Below, piece after piece: positions 1 through 10,006 of a DNA stretch of 48,886 nucleotides; within the stretch, counting starts at the first letter, position 1; each line of letters begins with the position of its first letter. Source of the stretch: an uncultured Loktanella sp. Lineage in GTDB: Bacteria > Pseudomonadota > Alphaproteobacteria > Rhodobacterales > Rhodobacteraceae. Both the position numbers and the translations under genes were made by a program. A model generated the notes under the pieces. The model had not been told where the DNA came from. It ran no database searches and saw only the letters and a list, made by a program, of their open reading frames with translations. The stretch lies in contig CAKZNT010000076.1 in NCBI GenBank assembly GCA_937132065.1, positions 1 through 48,886 on the forward strand, in the 5' to 3' direction.

Positions 1-36
1 CGCTGACAAGAGGCTAAAAAAATTGAAAGAGACTAG

Positions 37-258
37 CGAGAGATCGCTCTCATCTACCGGAAACATCTGAGGGACATGGTCAAAAATGCCGAGCAGTACC
101 GACGAGGCACTCCTATCGCACTTGCTGGAGAGAGTAATCCTCTTTTTGCTTCCCTCGATGATCTTCTGTTAAACAAAAGAAATAAAGAATGGGCCAATCG
201 CATCGACCGCGTTCAGGAGGCCTATGACTCCGGATTCATCGCCGCCGGCGCCGCCCAC
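37..258 (+). pseudogene. TraB/GumN-like protein, C-terminal fragment
   Basis: An open frame of about 74 codons follows a stop at 34-36 and has no obvious start (first ATG at 76). It contains an RNKEWANRI-type segment followed by FIAAGAAH. This resembles the end of TraB/GumN family proteins, where an RNxxW helix is followed by F(V/I)AVGAxH. The match stops at the His codon near 258, exactly where an unrelated regulator begins on the other strand, so the gene is broken at both ends. The assignment rests on short motifs only. The function of the family is poorly known. The likely cause is a chimeric contig end rather than gene decay. Confidence 0.4.
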
Positions 259-426
259 CGACAGCCCGGCGCGGTCAGCAACAGATTTGAGCGTCAAACC
301 CAGTTTGCGCCGCCGTTTCCGGATACGCGGCCCAAGAACGGCGGTCGCCTGAAGCGCCTGCGACGCAGAAATCTTGCCACTTGGATCTGGCCGATTTTTC
401 ACATGCACCCCCGTCCGTCGCCACAA
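250..426 (-). pseudogene. XRE-family HTH regulator, N-terminal fragment
   Basis: On the minus strand the residues LGPRIRKRRRKLGLTLKSVA followed by DRAGLSVG form the first helices of a Cro/CI-type HTH, as found in XRE-cupin regulators. Family members continue with FISQxERG. Here the frame instead turns into unrelated sequence after the Gly codon near 253-255. The plausible start is the ATG at 424-426 or a GTG at 400-402. Only about 58 residues of regulator remain, without a complete HTH or a sensor domain. The fragment is divergent from the permease start at 544, which is a common layout for a transporter and its regulator, so 250-813 may come from one source locus. Confidence 0.55.
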
Positions 427-543
427 ATATTATTTAGATGTAAGCAAAACTTTTTGCATTTGCCAAGCGTTTTCCCTAACGTCAACTTGAATCAGTGCGA
501 TATGGCCGTGTGAAACGGCTCTTATCAAAAGGACCGATCGACC
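427..543. promoter_or_regulatory. Divergent intergenic region, XRE fragment / permease fragment
   Basis: This 117-bp AT-rich spacer lies between the divergent regulator and permease fragments. TTGCAT and TAACGT, spaced 17 nt (about 456-484), could be a weak promoter reading rightwards. AAAGGAC about 10 nt before the ATG at 544 fits a ribosome binding site. No clear operator was seen. Confidence 0.25.
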
Positions 544-1575
<1,032 letters not shown>

Positions 1576-1595
1576 GGCAGCAGCCTGAGGTAATT

Positions 1596-1628
1596 AAGAC
1601 CGGCCCCTTGAACCGGGCCGGTCTTTTT
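1596..1628 (+). terminator. Intrinsic terminator between dnaK and dnaJ
   Basis: A perfect 11-bp stem (1596-1606 with 1615-1625), an 8-nt loop and a run of T residues to 1628 make a strong rho-independent terminator. It starts 20 bp after the dnaK stop and ends 25 bp before the dnaJ start. dnaJ has no room for its own promoter in between, so its expression probably depends on read-through. Confidence 0.85.
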
Positions 1629-1653
1629 CCATTCCCAAAGGGAAAAATCGACA

Positions 1654-2805
1654 ATGGCAAAACGCGATTATTACGAGACACTCGGCATCAAAAAAGGTGC
1701 TGACGCGGCTGAGATCAAGAAGGCTTATCGTCAAAAGGCGAAAGAGCTACACCCAGACCGCAACTCAGATAACCCAAAAGCAGAAGAGCAGTTCAAAGAA
1801 GCGAACGAGGCTCACGAGATCCTGAAAGATCCCGAGAAGAAAGCAGCATACGACCGATATGGTCATGCGGCCTTTGAGGGCGGCATGGGTGGCGGCGGTG
1901 GCGGCGGTGGTCAGCGCGGCGGACACCCTGGTGACTTCTCTTCCGCATTCTCTGACGTTTTCGACGACCTGTTCGGGAACTTTGGCGGTGGCGGCATGGG
2001 CGGCGGACGGAACCGTGCGCAACGCGGCAATGACCTGCGCTACAACCTGCGCATCAACCTCGAAGAGGCATTCGCAGGCCTTCAGAAAACAGTGAGCGTT
2101 CCCGCGGCTGTTTCCTGTGGATCATGTAGCGGCACAGGCGCAGAGGGCGGCTCCGAGCCAGTCACCTGCCCCACATGCTCTGGCATGGGCAAGGTCCGCG
2201 CGCAGCAAGGATTCTTTACCGTTGAGCGCACCTGCCCGACCTGTAACGGCATGGGTCAAACCATCAAGAATCCGTGCAAATCCTGCCACGGCCAAGGGCG
2301 CGTCGAGAAAGAGAAATCACTTTCCGTCAATATCCCTGCTGGCGTCGAGACAGGCACACGGATCAGGCTCGCTGGCGAAGGTGAGGCGGGCATGCGTGGG
2401 GGCCCGACTGGCGATCTCTACATCTTTATCGAGGTTTCCGATCACAAGCTGTTCGAGCGCGACAACATGAACCTGTTCTGCCAAGTGCCCGTCAGCATCG
2501 CATCGGCGGCCTTGGGTGGCGAGATCGAAGTGCCGACCATTGACGGCGGACGGTCGCGGGTCAAAATCCCTGAAGGGTCGCAATCAGGTCGGCAAATGCG
2601 TTTGCGTGGCAAAGGTATGCCTGCGCTACGCGGCGGCGGGACAGGTGACATGTTCATCGAGCTTGCCGTGGAAACACCTGTGAACCTCACTGCGCGGCAA
2701 CGCGAGATTCTCAAAGAGTTTGACGAGATCAAAGCCGAGAACAATCCGAACGGCTCGAACTTCTTCAAATCGGTAAAAAGCTTCTGGGATTCAATGAAAG
2801 GGTAA
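1654..2805 (+). CDS. dnaJ: Chaperone protein DnaJ (Hsp40)
   Basis: Full-length 383-residue type I J-protein, the co-chaperone that delivers unfolded clients to DnaK and stimulates its ATPase. Visible in order: J domain with the HPD motif (about residue 34), a Gly-rich linker (about 72-120), four CxxCxGxG zinc-binding repeats ([32 protein letters not shown]; about 150-220) and the C-terminal client-binding domains. An AAAGGGA ribosome binding site precedes the ATG. Length and order of domains are normal. It lies directly behind dnaK, separated by an intrinsic terminator, which should lower DnaJ relative to DnaK. Confidence 0.97.
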   Translation: MAKRDYYETLGIKKGADAAEIKKAYRQKAKELHPDRNSDNPKAEEQFKEANEAHEILKDPEKKAAYDRYGHAAFEGGMGGGGGGGGQRGGHPGDFSSAFSDVFDDLFGNFGGGGMGGGRNRAQRGNDLRYNLRINLEEAFAGLQKTVSVPAAVSCGSCSGTGAEGGSEPVTCPTCSGMGKVRAQQGFFTVERTCPTCNGMGQTIKNPCKSCHGQGRVEKEKSLSVNIPAGVETGTRIRLAGEGEAGMRGGPTGDLYIFIEVSDHKLFERDNMNLFCQVPVSIASAALGGEIEVPTIDGGRSRVKIPEGSQSGRQMRLRGKGMPALRGGGTGDMFIELAVETPVNLTARQREILKEFDEIKAENNPNGSNFFKSVKSFWDSMKG

Positions 2806-2830
2806 ATTTGACCTTTTCTGTTAACTCTTA

Positions 2831-2845
2831 GTTCACGCTATGTTC
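2831..2845. promoter_or_regulatory. LexA (SOS) box upstream of radC
   Basis: GTTC, 7 nt, GTTC is an exact match to the LexA operator known from alphaproteobacteria such as Rhodobacter. It lies 15 bp before the radC ATG at 2860, a position that would cover the promoter. Seen directly; binding is inferred. Confidence 0.7.
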
Positions 2846-2875
2846 TGCAAAGTGGTCACATGATTCACTTTGCAG
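2845..2875. repeat. Perfect inverted repeat spanning the radC start
   Basis: Two 10-bp arms (2845-2854 and 2866-2875, CTGCAAAGTG and its complement) are separated by 11 nt that contain the ATG at 2860. In RNA this would form a hairpin with the start codon in the loop; in DNA it could be an operator. It abuts the LexA box. It may instead mean that the true radC start lies downstream, at 2938 or 2944. Confidence 0.6.
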
Positions 2876-3600
2876 AAGTCCCCAGTTTATTCGGAAATGA
2901 TGGCCTTAAGGTTGTTAGCCGACCCGCGTCTGTCGACATGTCGATGCACCGCAAACGGCTGCGTGACCGGTTTGCAAACTGCGGCGCTGTCTCCGTGCAA
3001 GACTGTGAATTGCTTGAACTGGTGCTGTTCCGCGCCTTGCCCCGCCAAGACGTCAAACCGCTCGCGATTGCGCTGCTCGAAACCTTTGGCGACTTCAATG
3101 AGGTGGTGTCCGCGACACCCGCAAGGCTTGGGCGGATCGACGGCTGCGTGCCTGCCGTTATTGCCGAGCTCAAGATCGTCGAGGCAGCGGCGCAGCGTAT
3201 GGCGCGCGCCAAGATCATGCAGCGCTGCGTCATCTCAAGCTGGTCAGCGGTGATCGACTACTGTCACACCGTCATGGCGCACCGCGACACCGAACAATTC
3301 CGCATCCTCTTTCTGGACACCAAGAACACCCTGATCGCTGACGAGGAACACGGGCAGGGCACGCTTGACCACGTGCCTGTTTACCCCCGCGAGGTGCTCA
3401 AACGGGCGCTTGAATTGAACGCCGCGTCGATCATCCTCGTGCACAATCACCCGTCTGGCGACCCGACCCCCTCAGAGGCGGACATCGCCATGACCCAGAA
3501 AATCGCCGGCGCCGCCGAGGCGCTCTCGATCACCTTGCATGATCACATCATCATCGGAAAATCGCGCGAGGCCAGCTTTCGCGAATGGGGGCTTCTCTAG
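2860..3600 (+). CDS. radC: RadC/JAB-domain protein (DNA repair protein RadC family)
   Basis: 246 residues. The N-terminal half has a helix-hairpin-helix-like segment (HRKRLRDRF, DCELLELVLF). The C-terminal half is a JAB/MPN metal-binding domain with the signature HNHPSGDPTPSEAD (about residues 194-207), typical of RadC. The family's biochemical role is still debated; it was first linked to recombinational repair. A LexA-type box just upstream suggests SOS induction. Starts at Met27 or Met29 are possible because a hairpin covers the first ATG and no good ribosome binding site precedes it. It ends one base before the stop codon of the convergent gene on the other strand. Confidence 0.93.
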   Translation: MIHFAEVPSLFGNDGLKVVSRPASVDMSMHRKRLRDRFANCGAVSVQDCELLELVLFRALPRQDVKPLAIALLETFGDFNEVVSATPARLGRIDGCVPAVIAELKIVEAAAQRMARAKIMQRCVISSWSAVIDYCHTVMAHRDTEQFRILFLDTKNTLIADEEHGQGTLDHVPVYPREVLKRALELNAASIILVHNHPSGDPTPSEADIAMTQKIAGAAEALSITLHDHIIIGKSREASFREWGLL

Positions 3601-5184
3601 CTACTGGGCAACCCATAGCTCGACACGGCGGTTCATTTGCCGCCCCCATTCCGTGTCATCACATCCCATCGGAAGCGCCTCACCAAAGGCCTCGGTTTCC
3701 ACAACCACACCCTCGGGGAGAGAGCCCCCCATGACCTCAACAAGATCACGCAAAACCGCAACCGAACGCGCACTCGAAAGGTCGCGGTTTGCCTCCGCTG
3801 AACCGCGTCCGTCACTGAACCCGACCAGCATGAGCGTGCGGCCTTGATAGCGCCCATCCCTGATCGCCTGCGCTAGCGACAACAGGTTCGACCGCGATTG
3901 CGCATCCAGCCGCGTAGAGCCAACCTCAAAGCGGAAACTGGTCGAAAGGCGGACCTGCGCACCAAGTATCCGCACCATGCGCTGCAACTCGGTCAGGGGC
4001 ATATCCGCCCCAGCCGCCACAATCGCATTCGCAAACCTCTGGCCCTGCGCATCCAGCGAAATAGGAACCGCCCCCTGATCAACAAAGCCGGCACGACGCA
4101 CAACCAATTGCGCTTCGGGGCCGCGCAACCAGGCGAGAAACTCATAAGCAACCGGCGCAAGCTGGCGGCTCGGCAGGTAGAGGAACAAGGGCGCGGTTAG
4201 CGGGTAATCCTCGGTCTTCATCGCCGTCACAACGGGCGCGGACACAAATCCACAGCTATCGCGCAGCGCAATCGCTTGCGCGGGGCCACGTATCGTCTTG
4301 GGCAAGATGCCAAGCGCGCCAGCCTGTGCCGCAACCGCAATCGACAAGGCCTCATCCGTTGCATGGCGCACCACTGTCGGCGAAATCTCACGGTCGGACC
4401 CACGCAAAACCTCGTCAATAAACCGCTGCGATTGACCGTCCGTAACGGGGCCAAGATGCACGGTCAGCGGCAGATCAATGCCGCCCGCCTCCTGCCAGTT
4501 TGTCACCTCGCCAGCATAGGCCGCCGCCAACGTAGAAAGCGAGATCGTCGGCACGCCAAGGCGCGGTGACACCACAGGAACCAATGCATCCAACCCGACA
4601 ATCCGGCTTTGACGGGCAGAATCCAACCGGCCAAGGCCAACTTCAGCGGCCAACGCCGTCTCGGCAGGGCGCACCTCTCGGGCCGACATCACAAAATCCG
4701 CCTCATGGGCAATCAGATCGGCAAAGCCCTCGTCCGTATTCGTCACACGAAACGAAAACCGCGCCTGCTCTGCACCGTCAGAGGTTTCCAATGTCAGCAC
4801 GAACCGGGATCCATCCTCGGCTTGCGTGCGCGCACGCAGCCCTTGAGAGCGGGCAAAGCCCTCGACAAGTGCGGGCATCAGTACCTGCGCCATCGTGCGC
4901 GCGCCCGAAAACCGCAACTCGGGAACATAAGTGGCAAGGTCAGGGCAGGCATCCCCCTCACAGGTCACCGTATCATAGCGCAGCGTCAGCGGGCCAAACG
5001 TGGTCTCGATCTGGATGTTCGTGCCGTCAAAGCCAATGTAGCGGCCAACAACCTCCATCGCGCGATCAGTCGAGCGCAGTGTTACCTCTTGGGCAAATAC
5101 AGCAGGCGCACAAAAGAAAAGTGCGGCGAATATCGCCGCACGTTTCAGAAGTCTGCCAAATTGGCCTGATTCACAACGCGTCAT
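3601..5184 (-). CDS. Periplasmic binding-like / OmpA-domain fusion protein
   Basis: A 527-residue exported protein. The signal peptide ends near AVFAQ (about residue 32). Residues about 90-390 resemble PstS-type periplasmic phosphate-binding proteins (VTNWQEAGG, GPVTDGQSQRFIDEVL, GALGILPK). The last 120 residues are an OmpA/MotB peptidoglycan-binding domain (FEVGSTRLDA, LVGFSDGRGSAEANRDLS, NRRVELWV). The combination suggests a cell-wall-anchored periplasmic sensor or scaffold; no transporter lies nearby and the ligand is unknown. Its start overlaps the stop of the upstream gene by 4 bp, so the pair is an operon and probably translationally coupled. Tail-to-tail with radC with no gap and no terminator. 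Confidence 0.85.
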   Translation of the reverse strand: MTRCESGQFGRLLKRAAIFAALFFCAPAVFAQEVTLRSTDRAMEVVGRYIGFDGTNIQIETTFGPLTLRYDTVTCEGDACPDLATYVPELRFSGARTMAQVLMPALVEGFARSQGLRARTQAEDGSRFVLTLETSDGAEQARFSFRVTNTDEGFADLIAHEADFVMSAREVRPAETALAAEVGLGRLDSARQSRIVGLDALVPVVSPRLGVPTISLSTLAAAYAGEVTNWQEAGGIDLPLTVHLGPVTDGQSQRFIDEVLRGSDREISPTVVRHATDEALSIAVAAQAGALGILPKTIRGPAQAIALRDSCGFVSAPVVTAMKTEDYPLTAPLFLYLPSRQLAPVAYEFLAWLRGPEAQLVVRRAGFVDQGAVPISLDAQGQRFANAIVAAGADMPLTELQRMVRILGAQVRLSTSFRFEVGSTRLDAQSRSNLLSLAQAIRDGRYQGRTLMLVGFSDGRGSAEANRDLSSARSVAVLRDLVEVMGGSLPEGVVVETEAFGEALPMGCDDTEWGRQMNRRVELWVAQ

Positions 5185-6158
5185 TTCGCGGCGAGTGTCA
5201 GGTCCTTGAACATGTTTTTCAACACTAGAAATTCACCAATTGCATCACATTCCGGCATTGTCATAGTCAAATCAATCGCCGTTGGGTCAAAACTCGGATT
5301 CAGCTGGATACTTTGAGCCGCAATCTCTCGGCCACAGTTTGCCGCGGTCACTTCCGCCTCAACAGTCAATGCAACCGATCCGTCGCGACCAGCGAGCGCG
5401 CTAGGGTAGGTGTAGACCTCCACCATCAACGCATTTGGCACAGTCGCATCACCCAAGGTTGTCAAGAATCCAGCCCGCTCGGGGTGCATGAAGTCAACCT
5501 CTCGGGCCGCAGCGCGCCAAACATGGCCCTCTGTATCATAGCCGGCGCCAAATTCACGGGCGTGCAACTGAACCGCGTTCATCCCCTGCCACTGCAAGGC
5601 CGCACGATCGACATTGGCCAGCTCTGGGACTTGCGTCGAGGCAACCGATCCTTCGCCATCTGCAAACGACGAGATGAAAAATGCATCCTGCGCCAAGGCT
5701 GGAACCAGCACATCAGCGACACCATCTGCTTCGGTCAAAAGCGAAAACATCATCCCTTGATGGTGGATCGTTACGGCAGCATTCGCATGACACGGCGCAT
5801 CCAGCGAAAGGGCAACCATCGCCAGCGGCAATGTGTCTGCCGACATTTCAATGCCGCAATCGGGGGCGGCCATCACCTCGGGGGCTTCCAAAACGGGCGC
5901 GGCCACATCGTTTAACGCCGCAAGCACGATCACCTCGTCATCAGGAATGAGCGCCTCTACATCAGGCAAGGCAAGACTACTCGCCGCGGCCACATCCGTA
6001 GGAATGACCATCTCGGGCAAGATAATATCAGGTGCGGCGACCTGCTCGTCGGGCGAAAAACGGGATGCAACGGCATCGCCATACTGCATGACAAAACCGA
6101 TGCCCAACGCCACTGCAAACGTCGATGCTGCTGTCTTTAGACTCTTTTTGCGGGACAT
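5181..6158 (-). CDS. Exported or membrane-anchored protein of unknown function
   Basis: 325 residues from the ATG at 6158, which is preceded by a strong GGAGG site; an upstream ATG at 6176 is less likely. A positively charged start (MSRKKSLK) and a hydrophobic segment at about residues 9-26 form a signal peptide or anchor. An Ala/Val/Pro/Asp-rich linker follows to about residue 95. The rest is a folded domain with four cysteines (DCGIE, APCHANAAVTI, ANCGRE, PECDA) and an HHQGMMF segment. I recognise the pattern only as a conserved Rhodobacteraceae protein found beside secA. It is cotranscribed with the binding/OmpA fusion protein (4-bp overlap), so a shared periplasmic job is likely. Confidence 0.75.
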   Translation of the reverse strand: MSRKKSLKTAASTFAVALGIGFVMQYGDAVASRFSPDEQVAAPDIILPEMVIPTDVAAASSLALPDVEALIPDDEVIVLAALNDVAAPVLEAPEVMAAPDCGIEMSADTLPLAMVALSLDAPCHANAAVTIHHQGMMFSLLTEADGVADVLVPALAQDAFFISSFADGEGSVASTQVPELANVDRAALQWQGMNAVQLHAREFGAGYDTEGHVWRAAAREVDFMHPERAGFLTTLGDATVPNALMVEVYTYPSALAGRDGSVALTVEAEVTAANCGREIAAQSIQLNPSFDPTAIDLTMTMPECDAIGEFLVLKNMFKDLTLAAK

Positions 6159-6260
6159 AACTGCCTCCTTCTCCATTGCGGATTTGGAAACAATTTGTCA
6201 CCCCACGGTGGCCTCAGATGGACCACCGCAAGGTATTAGCGTGACGGGATTGTGGCGAAT

Positions 6261-8975
6261 TTAGGCAATGCGACCGTGGCAATGCTTAAACTTGTTGCCC
6301 GACCCACAGGGGCAGGCATCGTTGCGGCTCGGGTTGCCCCACGTCGCGGGATCATCCTCGACAAAGCCTTCGCGCGCGCTTGCGCCAACACCTGATGGAT
6401 CAAGCGTTGCACGGGCAACCGCCTTTTCCTGCTGGGCAGTTGCCGCCGCCTGTTGCTCACGCATTTGCGCGATCAATTGCTGCTGCTCTTCCTCGGAAAT
6501 CGGGCGGATCTGGCCAAGCTTTTGTGTGACTTCGGTGCGCAAACCATCCAGCAGGCGCTCGAACAACTGAAAGCCTTCTGTCTTGTATTCGTTCAGCGGA
6601 TCACGCTGCGCATAGCCACGGAACCCGACAACCGCACGCAGATGCTCAAGCGTCAAAAGGTGCTCGCGCCATTTGCCGTCGATTGTCTGCAACAACACCT
6701 GCTTTTCGATGTTGCGCATGGTTTCGGCGCCAAAGGTTGCACCCTTCTCTTCCATGAATGTGTCAGACGCGGCCTCGAGGCGCTCGCGAATCGCATCGTC
6801 ATCAACGCCTTCTTCCTCGGCCCATTTCATCACAGGCACGTCGATACCGATCTGGGCGATCACATCGGCGTATAGGCCTTCAGTGGTCCATTGGTCGGCA
6901 TATGACTTTGGCGGCATATGCTCGTGCACCAGATCATCAATGACCTGATGGCGCATATCCGTGACGATCTCGGAAAGGTCGGTCGCCTCCATGATGTCAC
7001 GGCGCTGGTTAAAGATAACTTTACGCTGCTCGTTCATCACATCGTCAAACTTCAAAAGCTGCTTACGAATGTCAAAGTTGCGGCCTTCAACCTTCGCCTG
7101 CGCGCGCTCAAGCGACTTGTTGACCCAAGGGTGCACAATCGCTTCGCCTTCTTTCATCCCAAGACTGGAAAGAACCTTGTCCAACCGCTCGGAGCCAAAA
7201 ATACGCATCAGGTCATCTTCCAGCGACAGGAAGAACGACGAACGGCCAGGGTCACCCTGACGGCCGGAACGACCGCGCAGCTGGTTATCAATACGGCGGC
7301 TTTCGTGGCGTTCTGTTGCAAGAACAAACAAGCCACCAGCGGCCTTAACCTTTTCCTTCTCCTCGGCCACTTCGGCTTCGATCTGGGTGCGAACAGCCTC
7401 TGGATCGGCGTCAGGCGTTTCGGCAAGCGCCTGCAAAACGCGCATATCGACGTTCCCGCCGAGCTGAATATCGGTCCCGCGGCCCGCCATGTTTGTAGCA
7501 ATCGTCACAACACCAAGCTTACCAGCGTCAGCAACAATCTGGGCTTCCTGCTCATGCTGACGGGCGTTCAAGACACTATGCTTGATCCCTTCGGCAGTCA
7601 GCAATTGCGCCAGAAACTCGGATTTCTCAATCGAGGTTGTGCCAACAAGGGTCGGCTGACCCTTTTCATGTGCCGCCTTGATTTCCTTCACAACGCCATC
7701 AAACTTTTCGCGGGCGGTGCGATAAACCTGATCGTGCTCGTCCTTACGGGCAATCGGGCGGTTGGTTGGAACCTCGACAACGCCAAGGCCGTAAATCTCC
7801 ATGAATTCCTCTGCCTCGGTCAGCGCCGTGCCGGTCATGCCAGACAGGCGGTCATAGAGGCGGAAATAGTTCTGGAACGTAACAGAAGCGAGCGTCACGT
7901 TCTCCGGCTTCACATTCGCGCCCTCTTTGGCCTCAATCGCCTGATGCAGACCATCAGACAAACGACGACCAACCATCATACGACCCGTGAATTCGTCGAT
8001 CAAAACCACTTCACCGTCCCGCACGATATAATCCTTGTCGCGGGTATACATCTTATGCGCGCGCAAGCCTTGGGAAAGGTGATGCACCAATGTGCTGCTT
8101 TCGGGGTCATAAAGGGTCTGCCCTTCGGCCAACATACCAATGGCCGTCAAACGATCCTCAAGAAAATCATTGCCCTCATCGGTGAACGAACACTGCTTGG
8201 TTTTCTCGTCAATCGTGTAGTGTGACTCAAGCAACTCGGGCACGATCTTGTCGATCTGGCGATACATCTCGGAGCGATCCTGCGCAGGACCAGAGATAAT
8301 CAACGGCGTGCGGGCCTCGTCAATCAGGATACTATCAACCTCGTCCACAACAGCAAAGTTGTGGGGGCGCTGATAGATCTGGTTCAACTCTGACTTCATA
8401 TTGTCGCGCAGATAATCAAAGCCAAGCTCGTTGTTCGTGGCATATGTCACGTCGCAAAGATACGCGGCCTTCTTCTCGTCGTCGGGCTGCTGGGGGTAAA
8501 CAACACCCGTGGACATGCCCAATGCAGCATAAACCTTGCTCATCCATTCGGCGTCACGCTTGGCAAGATAGTCGTTCACGGTAACGATATGCACGCCCTT
8601 GCCCGACAGGGCATTCAGATACGCAGGGAACGTCGCAACGAGGGTCTTACCCTCACCCGTTTTCATCTCCGAGATATTACCCTGATGCAGAAAGATACCG
8701 CCCAAAAGCTGCGTATCAAACGCGCGCAGGCCAAGGGCACGGCGGGCCGCCTCACGACAGTTGGCGAATGCCTCGGGGAGCAGGGCATCAAGGCTCTCGC
8801 CGCCCTTTGCACGTTCCGACAGGGTTTTCGTCTTCTCGATGATGCCTTCATCAGACAATGCCTGATACTCAGGCTCAAGTGCGTTGATCTTGGCGACCAG
8901 TGGGCGCACTGATTTTACTTTACGGTCGTTGGCAGTGCCAAACACCTTTTTGGCAATCGTTCCGAAACCCAGCAT
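6261..8975 (-). CDS. secA: Preprotein translocase ATPase SecA
   Basis: 904 residues, the usual length. SecA is the cytoplasmic motor that drives unfolded preproteins through SecYEG. Seen: Walker A region ([11 protein letters not shown]), DEAD-type Walker B ([17 protein letters not shown]), helicase motifs ([23 protein letters not shown]), the preprotein-binding and scaffold regions, and the C-terminal zinc motif [14 protein letters not shown] that binds SecB and lipids. The start matches other SecA proteins ([13 protein letters not shown]) and is preceded by GGAGAG. It is divergent from the parvulin gene. The two exported-protein genes downstream start about 100 bp after its stop. Confidence 0.98.
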   Translation of the reverse strand: MLGFGTIAKKVFGTANDRKVKSVRPLVAKINALEPEYQALSDEGIIEKTKTLSERAKGGESLDALLPEAFANCREAARRALGLRAFDTQLLGGIFLHQGNISEMKTGEGKTLVATFPAYLNALSGKGVHIVTVNDYLAKRDAEWMSKVYAALGMSTGVVYPQQPDDEKKAAYLCDVTYATNNELGFDYLRDNMKSELNQIYQRPHNFAVVDEVDSILIDEARTPLIISGPAQDRSEMYRQIDKIVPELLESHYTIDEKTKQCSFTDEGNDFLEDRLTAIGMLAEGQTLYDPESSTLVHHLSQGLRAHKMYTRDKDYIVRDGEVVLIDEFTGRMMVGRRLSDGLHQAIEAKEGANVKPENVTLASVTFQNYFRLYDRLSGMTGTALTEAEEFMEIYGLGVVEVPTNRPIARKDEHDQVYRTAREKFDGVVKEIKAAHEKGQPTLVGTTSIEKSEFLAQLLTAEGIKHSVLNARQHEQEAQIVADAGKLGVVTIATNMAGRGTDIQLGGNVDMRVLQALAETPDADPEAVRTQIEAEVAEEKEKVKAAGGLFVLATERHESRRIDNQLRGRSGRQGDPGRSSFFLSLEDDLMRIFGSERLDKVLSSLGMKEGEAIVHPWVNKSLERAQAKVEGRNFDIRKQLLKFDDVMNEQRKVIFNQRRDIMEATDLSEIVTDMRHQVIDDLVHEHMPPKSYADQWTTEGLYADVIAQIGIDVPVMKWAEEEGVDDDAIRERLEAASDTFMEEKGATFGAETMRNIEKQVLLQTIDGKWREHLLTLEHLRAVVGFRGYAQRDPLNEYKTEGFQLFERLLDGLRTEVTQKLGQIRPISEEEQQQLIAQMREQQAAATAQQEKAVARATLDPSGVGASAREGFVEDDPATWGNPSRNDACPCGSGNKFKHCHGRIA

Positions 8976-9053
8976 ATTCTCTCCGACGGCGCATTAACGC
9001 GCTACATATTGGTATTTGAGAGGAGGTCGCTTGTAGGCCATAGGCTGGCCAAT

Positions 9054-9082
9054 TACATAAGGGCCAAGACCGGCCCCCTCAA
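9054..9082 (-). promoter_or_regulatory. Putative sigma70 promoter of secA
   Basis: On the minus strand TTGAGG (9077-9082), a 17-nt spacer and TATGTA (9054-9059) make a fair -35/-10 pair, giving a leader of about 70 nt before secA. Each hexamer matches the consensus at four of six bases. Confidence 0.4.
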
Positions 9083-9160
9083 AGGCTTTTATTGGATGTA
9101 AGGGGCCGACTATGTAGTGTCAACGCCGCGAGCCGTCGCGGGTCATCAAGGGAACGTATA

Positions 9161-10003
9161 ATGCTGAAACATGCAACATATTTTGGGGCAATCGCTCTTT
9201 CACTCGCCACAACAGCGGCTTTTGCCGAGGGCGAGACAGCCAGCACCGTGGTTGCGACCGTAGGCGATACCGAAATCACGCTTGGGCAGATGATCATCAC
9301 ACGGGCGCAACTGCCCCAGCAATACGCGCAATTGCCCGACGATGTGCTGTTTGTCGGCATCCTTGACCAGATCATCCAGCAGCAGCTTTTGTCAGACGGG
9401 CTAGATGGCGTGCCTGCGCGGGTCACCTATGCAATCGAAAACGAAAAGCGGTCCTTGATGGCTGGCGAGGCGATCAACAATATCACCGTCAACGCTGTCA
9501 CTGACGAGGCGATCAAGGCGGCCTATGACGCGAAATTCGCGGATGCCGAACCGACAACCGAATACAACGCCTCACACCTGCTTGTCGAAACCGAAGAAGA
9601 GGCGCTCGCCGCCAAGGCGCGCGTTGATGCAGGCGAAGAGTTTGCAGACGTTGCGCGCGATGTTTCCACAGGGCCAACAGGGCCAAACGGGGGCAACCTC
9701 GGCTGGTTTAGCACAGGGCAGATGGTCCCCGAATTCGAAGCCGCTGTCATGGAAATGAGCGCGGGCGATGTCTCCGCGCCCGTGCAAACACAATTCGGCT
9801 GGCACGTTGTCACCCTGCTTGAAACACGCAACCAAGAAGCACCAAGCCTCGAGGACGTGCGGCAGGAAATCTTTGGCGAAGTGCAGGAAGCTGCCATTCA
9901 AGCGCGGCTTGCCGAGCTGACAGAAGCCAGCGAGATCACACGGCCCGAAGAGGGCGCATTTGATCCATCACTGCTGAGCAACCTTGATCTGTTGGACGAA
10001 TAA
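9161..10003 (+). CDS. Periplasmic parvulin-type peptidyl-prolyl isomerase
   Basis: 280 residues from the ATG at 9161, chosen because it gives a clean Sec signal peptide (MLKHATYFGAIALSL, cleavage near AFAEGE) and follows GGGAAC; an upstream ATG at 9092 does not. A SurA/PrsA-like N-terminal region precedes one parvulin domain (about residues 120-230: ASHLLVETEEEA, GPTGPNGGNLGWF, GWHVVTLLE). It should catalyse proline isomerisation and help fold exported proteins. Its position back to back with secA fits that role. argJ starts 3 bp after its stop, so the two are cotranscribed. Confidence 0.92.
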   Translation: MLKHATYFGAIALSLATTAAFAEGETASTVVATVGDTEITLGQMIITRAQLPQQYAQLPDDVLFVGILDQIIQQQLLSDGLDGVPARVTYAIENEKRSLMAGEAINNITVNAVTDEAIKAAYDAKFADAEPTTEYNASHLLVETEEEALAAKARVDAGEEFADVARDVSTGPTGPNGGNLGWFSTGQMVPEFEAAVMEMSAGDVSAPVQTQFGWHVVTLLETRNQEAPSLEDVRQEIFGEVQEAAIQARLAELTEASEITRPEEGAFDPSLLSNLDLLDE

Positions 10004-10006
10004 ACC

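Noticed and set aside
1882..2012. GGC/GGT-rich tandem-like stretch
   Set aside because: It is the normal Gly-rich linker of DnaJ, not an independent repeat.
6918..8225. 435-codon open frame antisense to secA
   Set aside because: Lies fully inside secA; no ribosome binding site or family motif.
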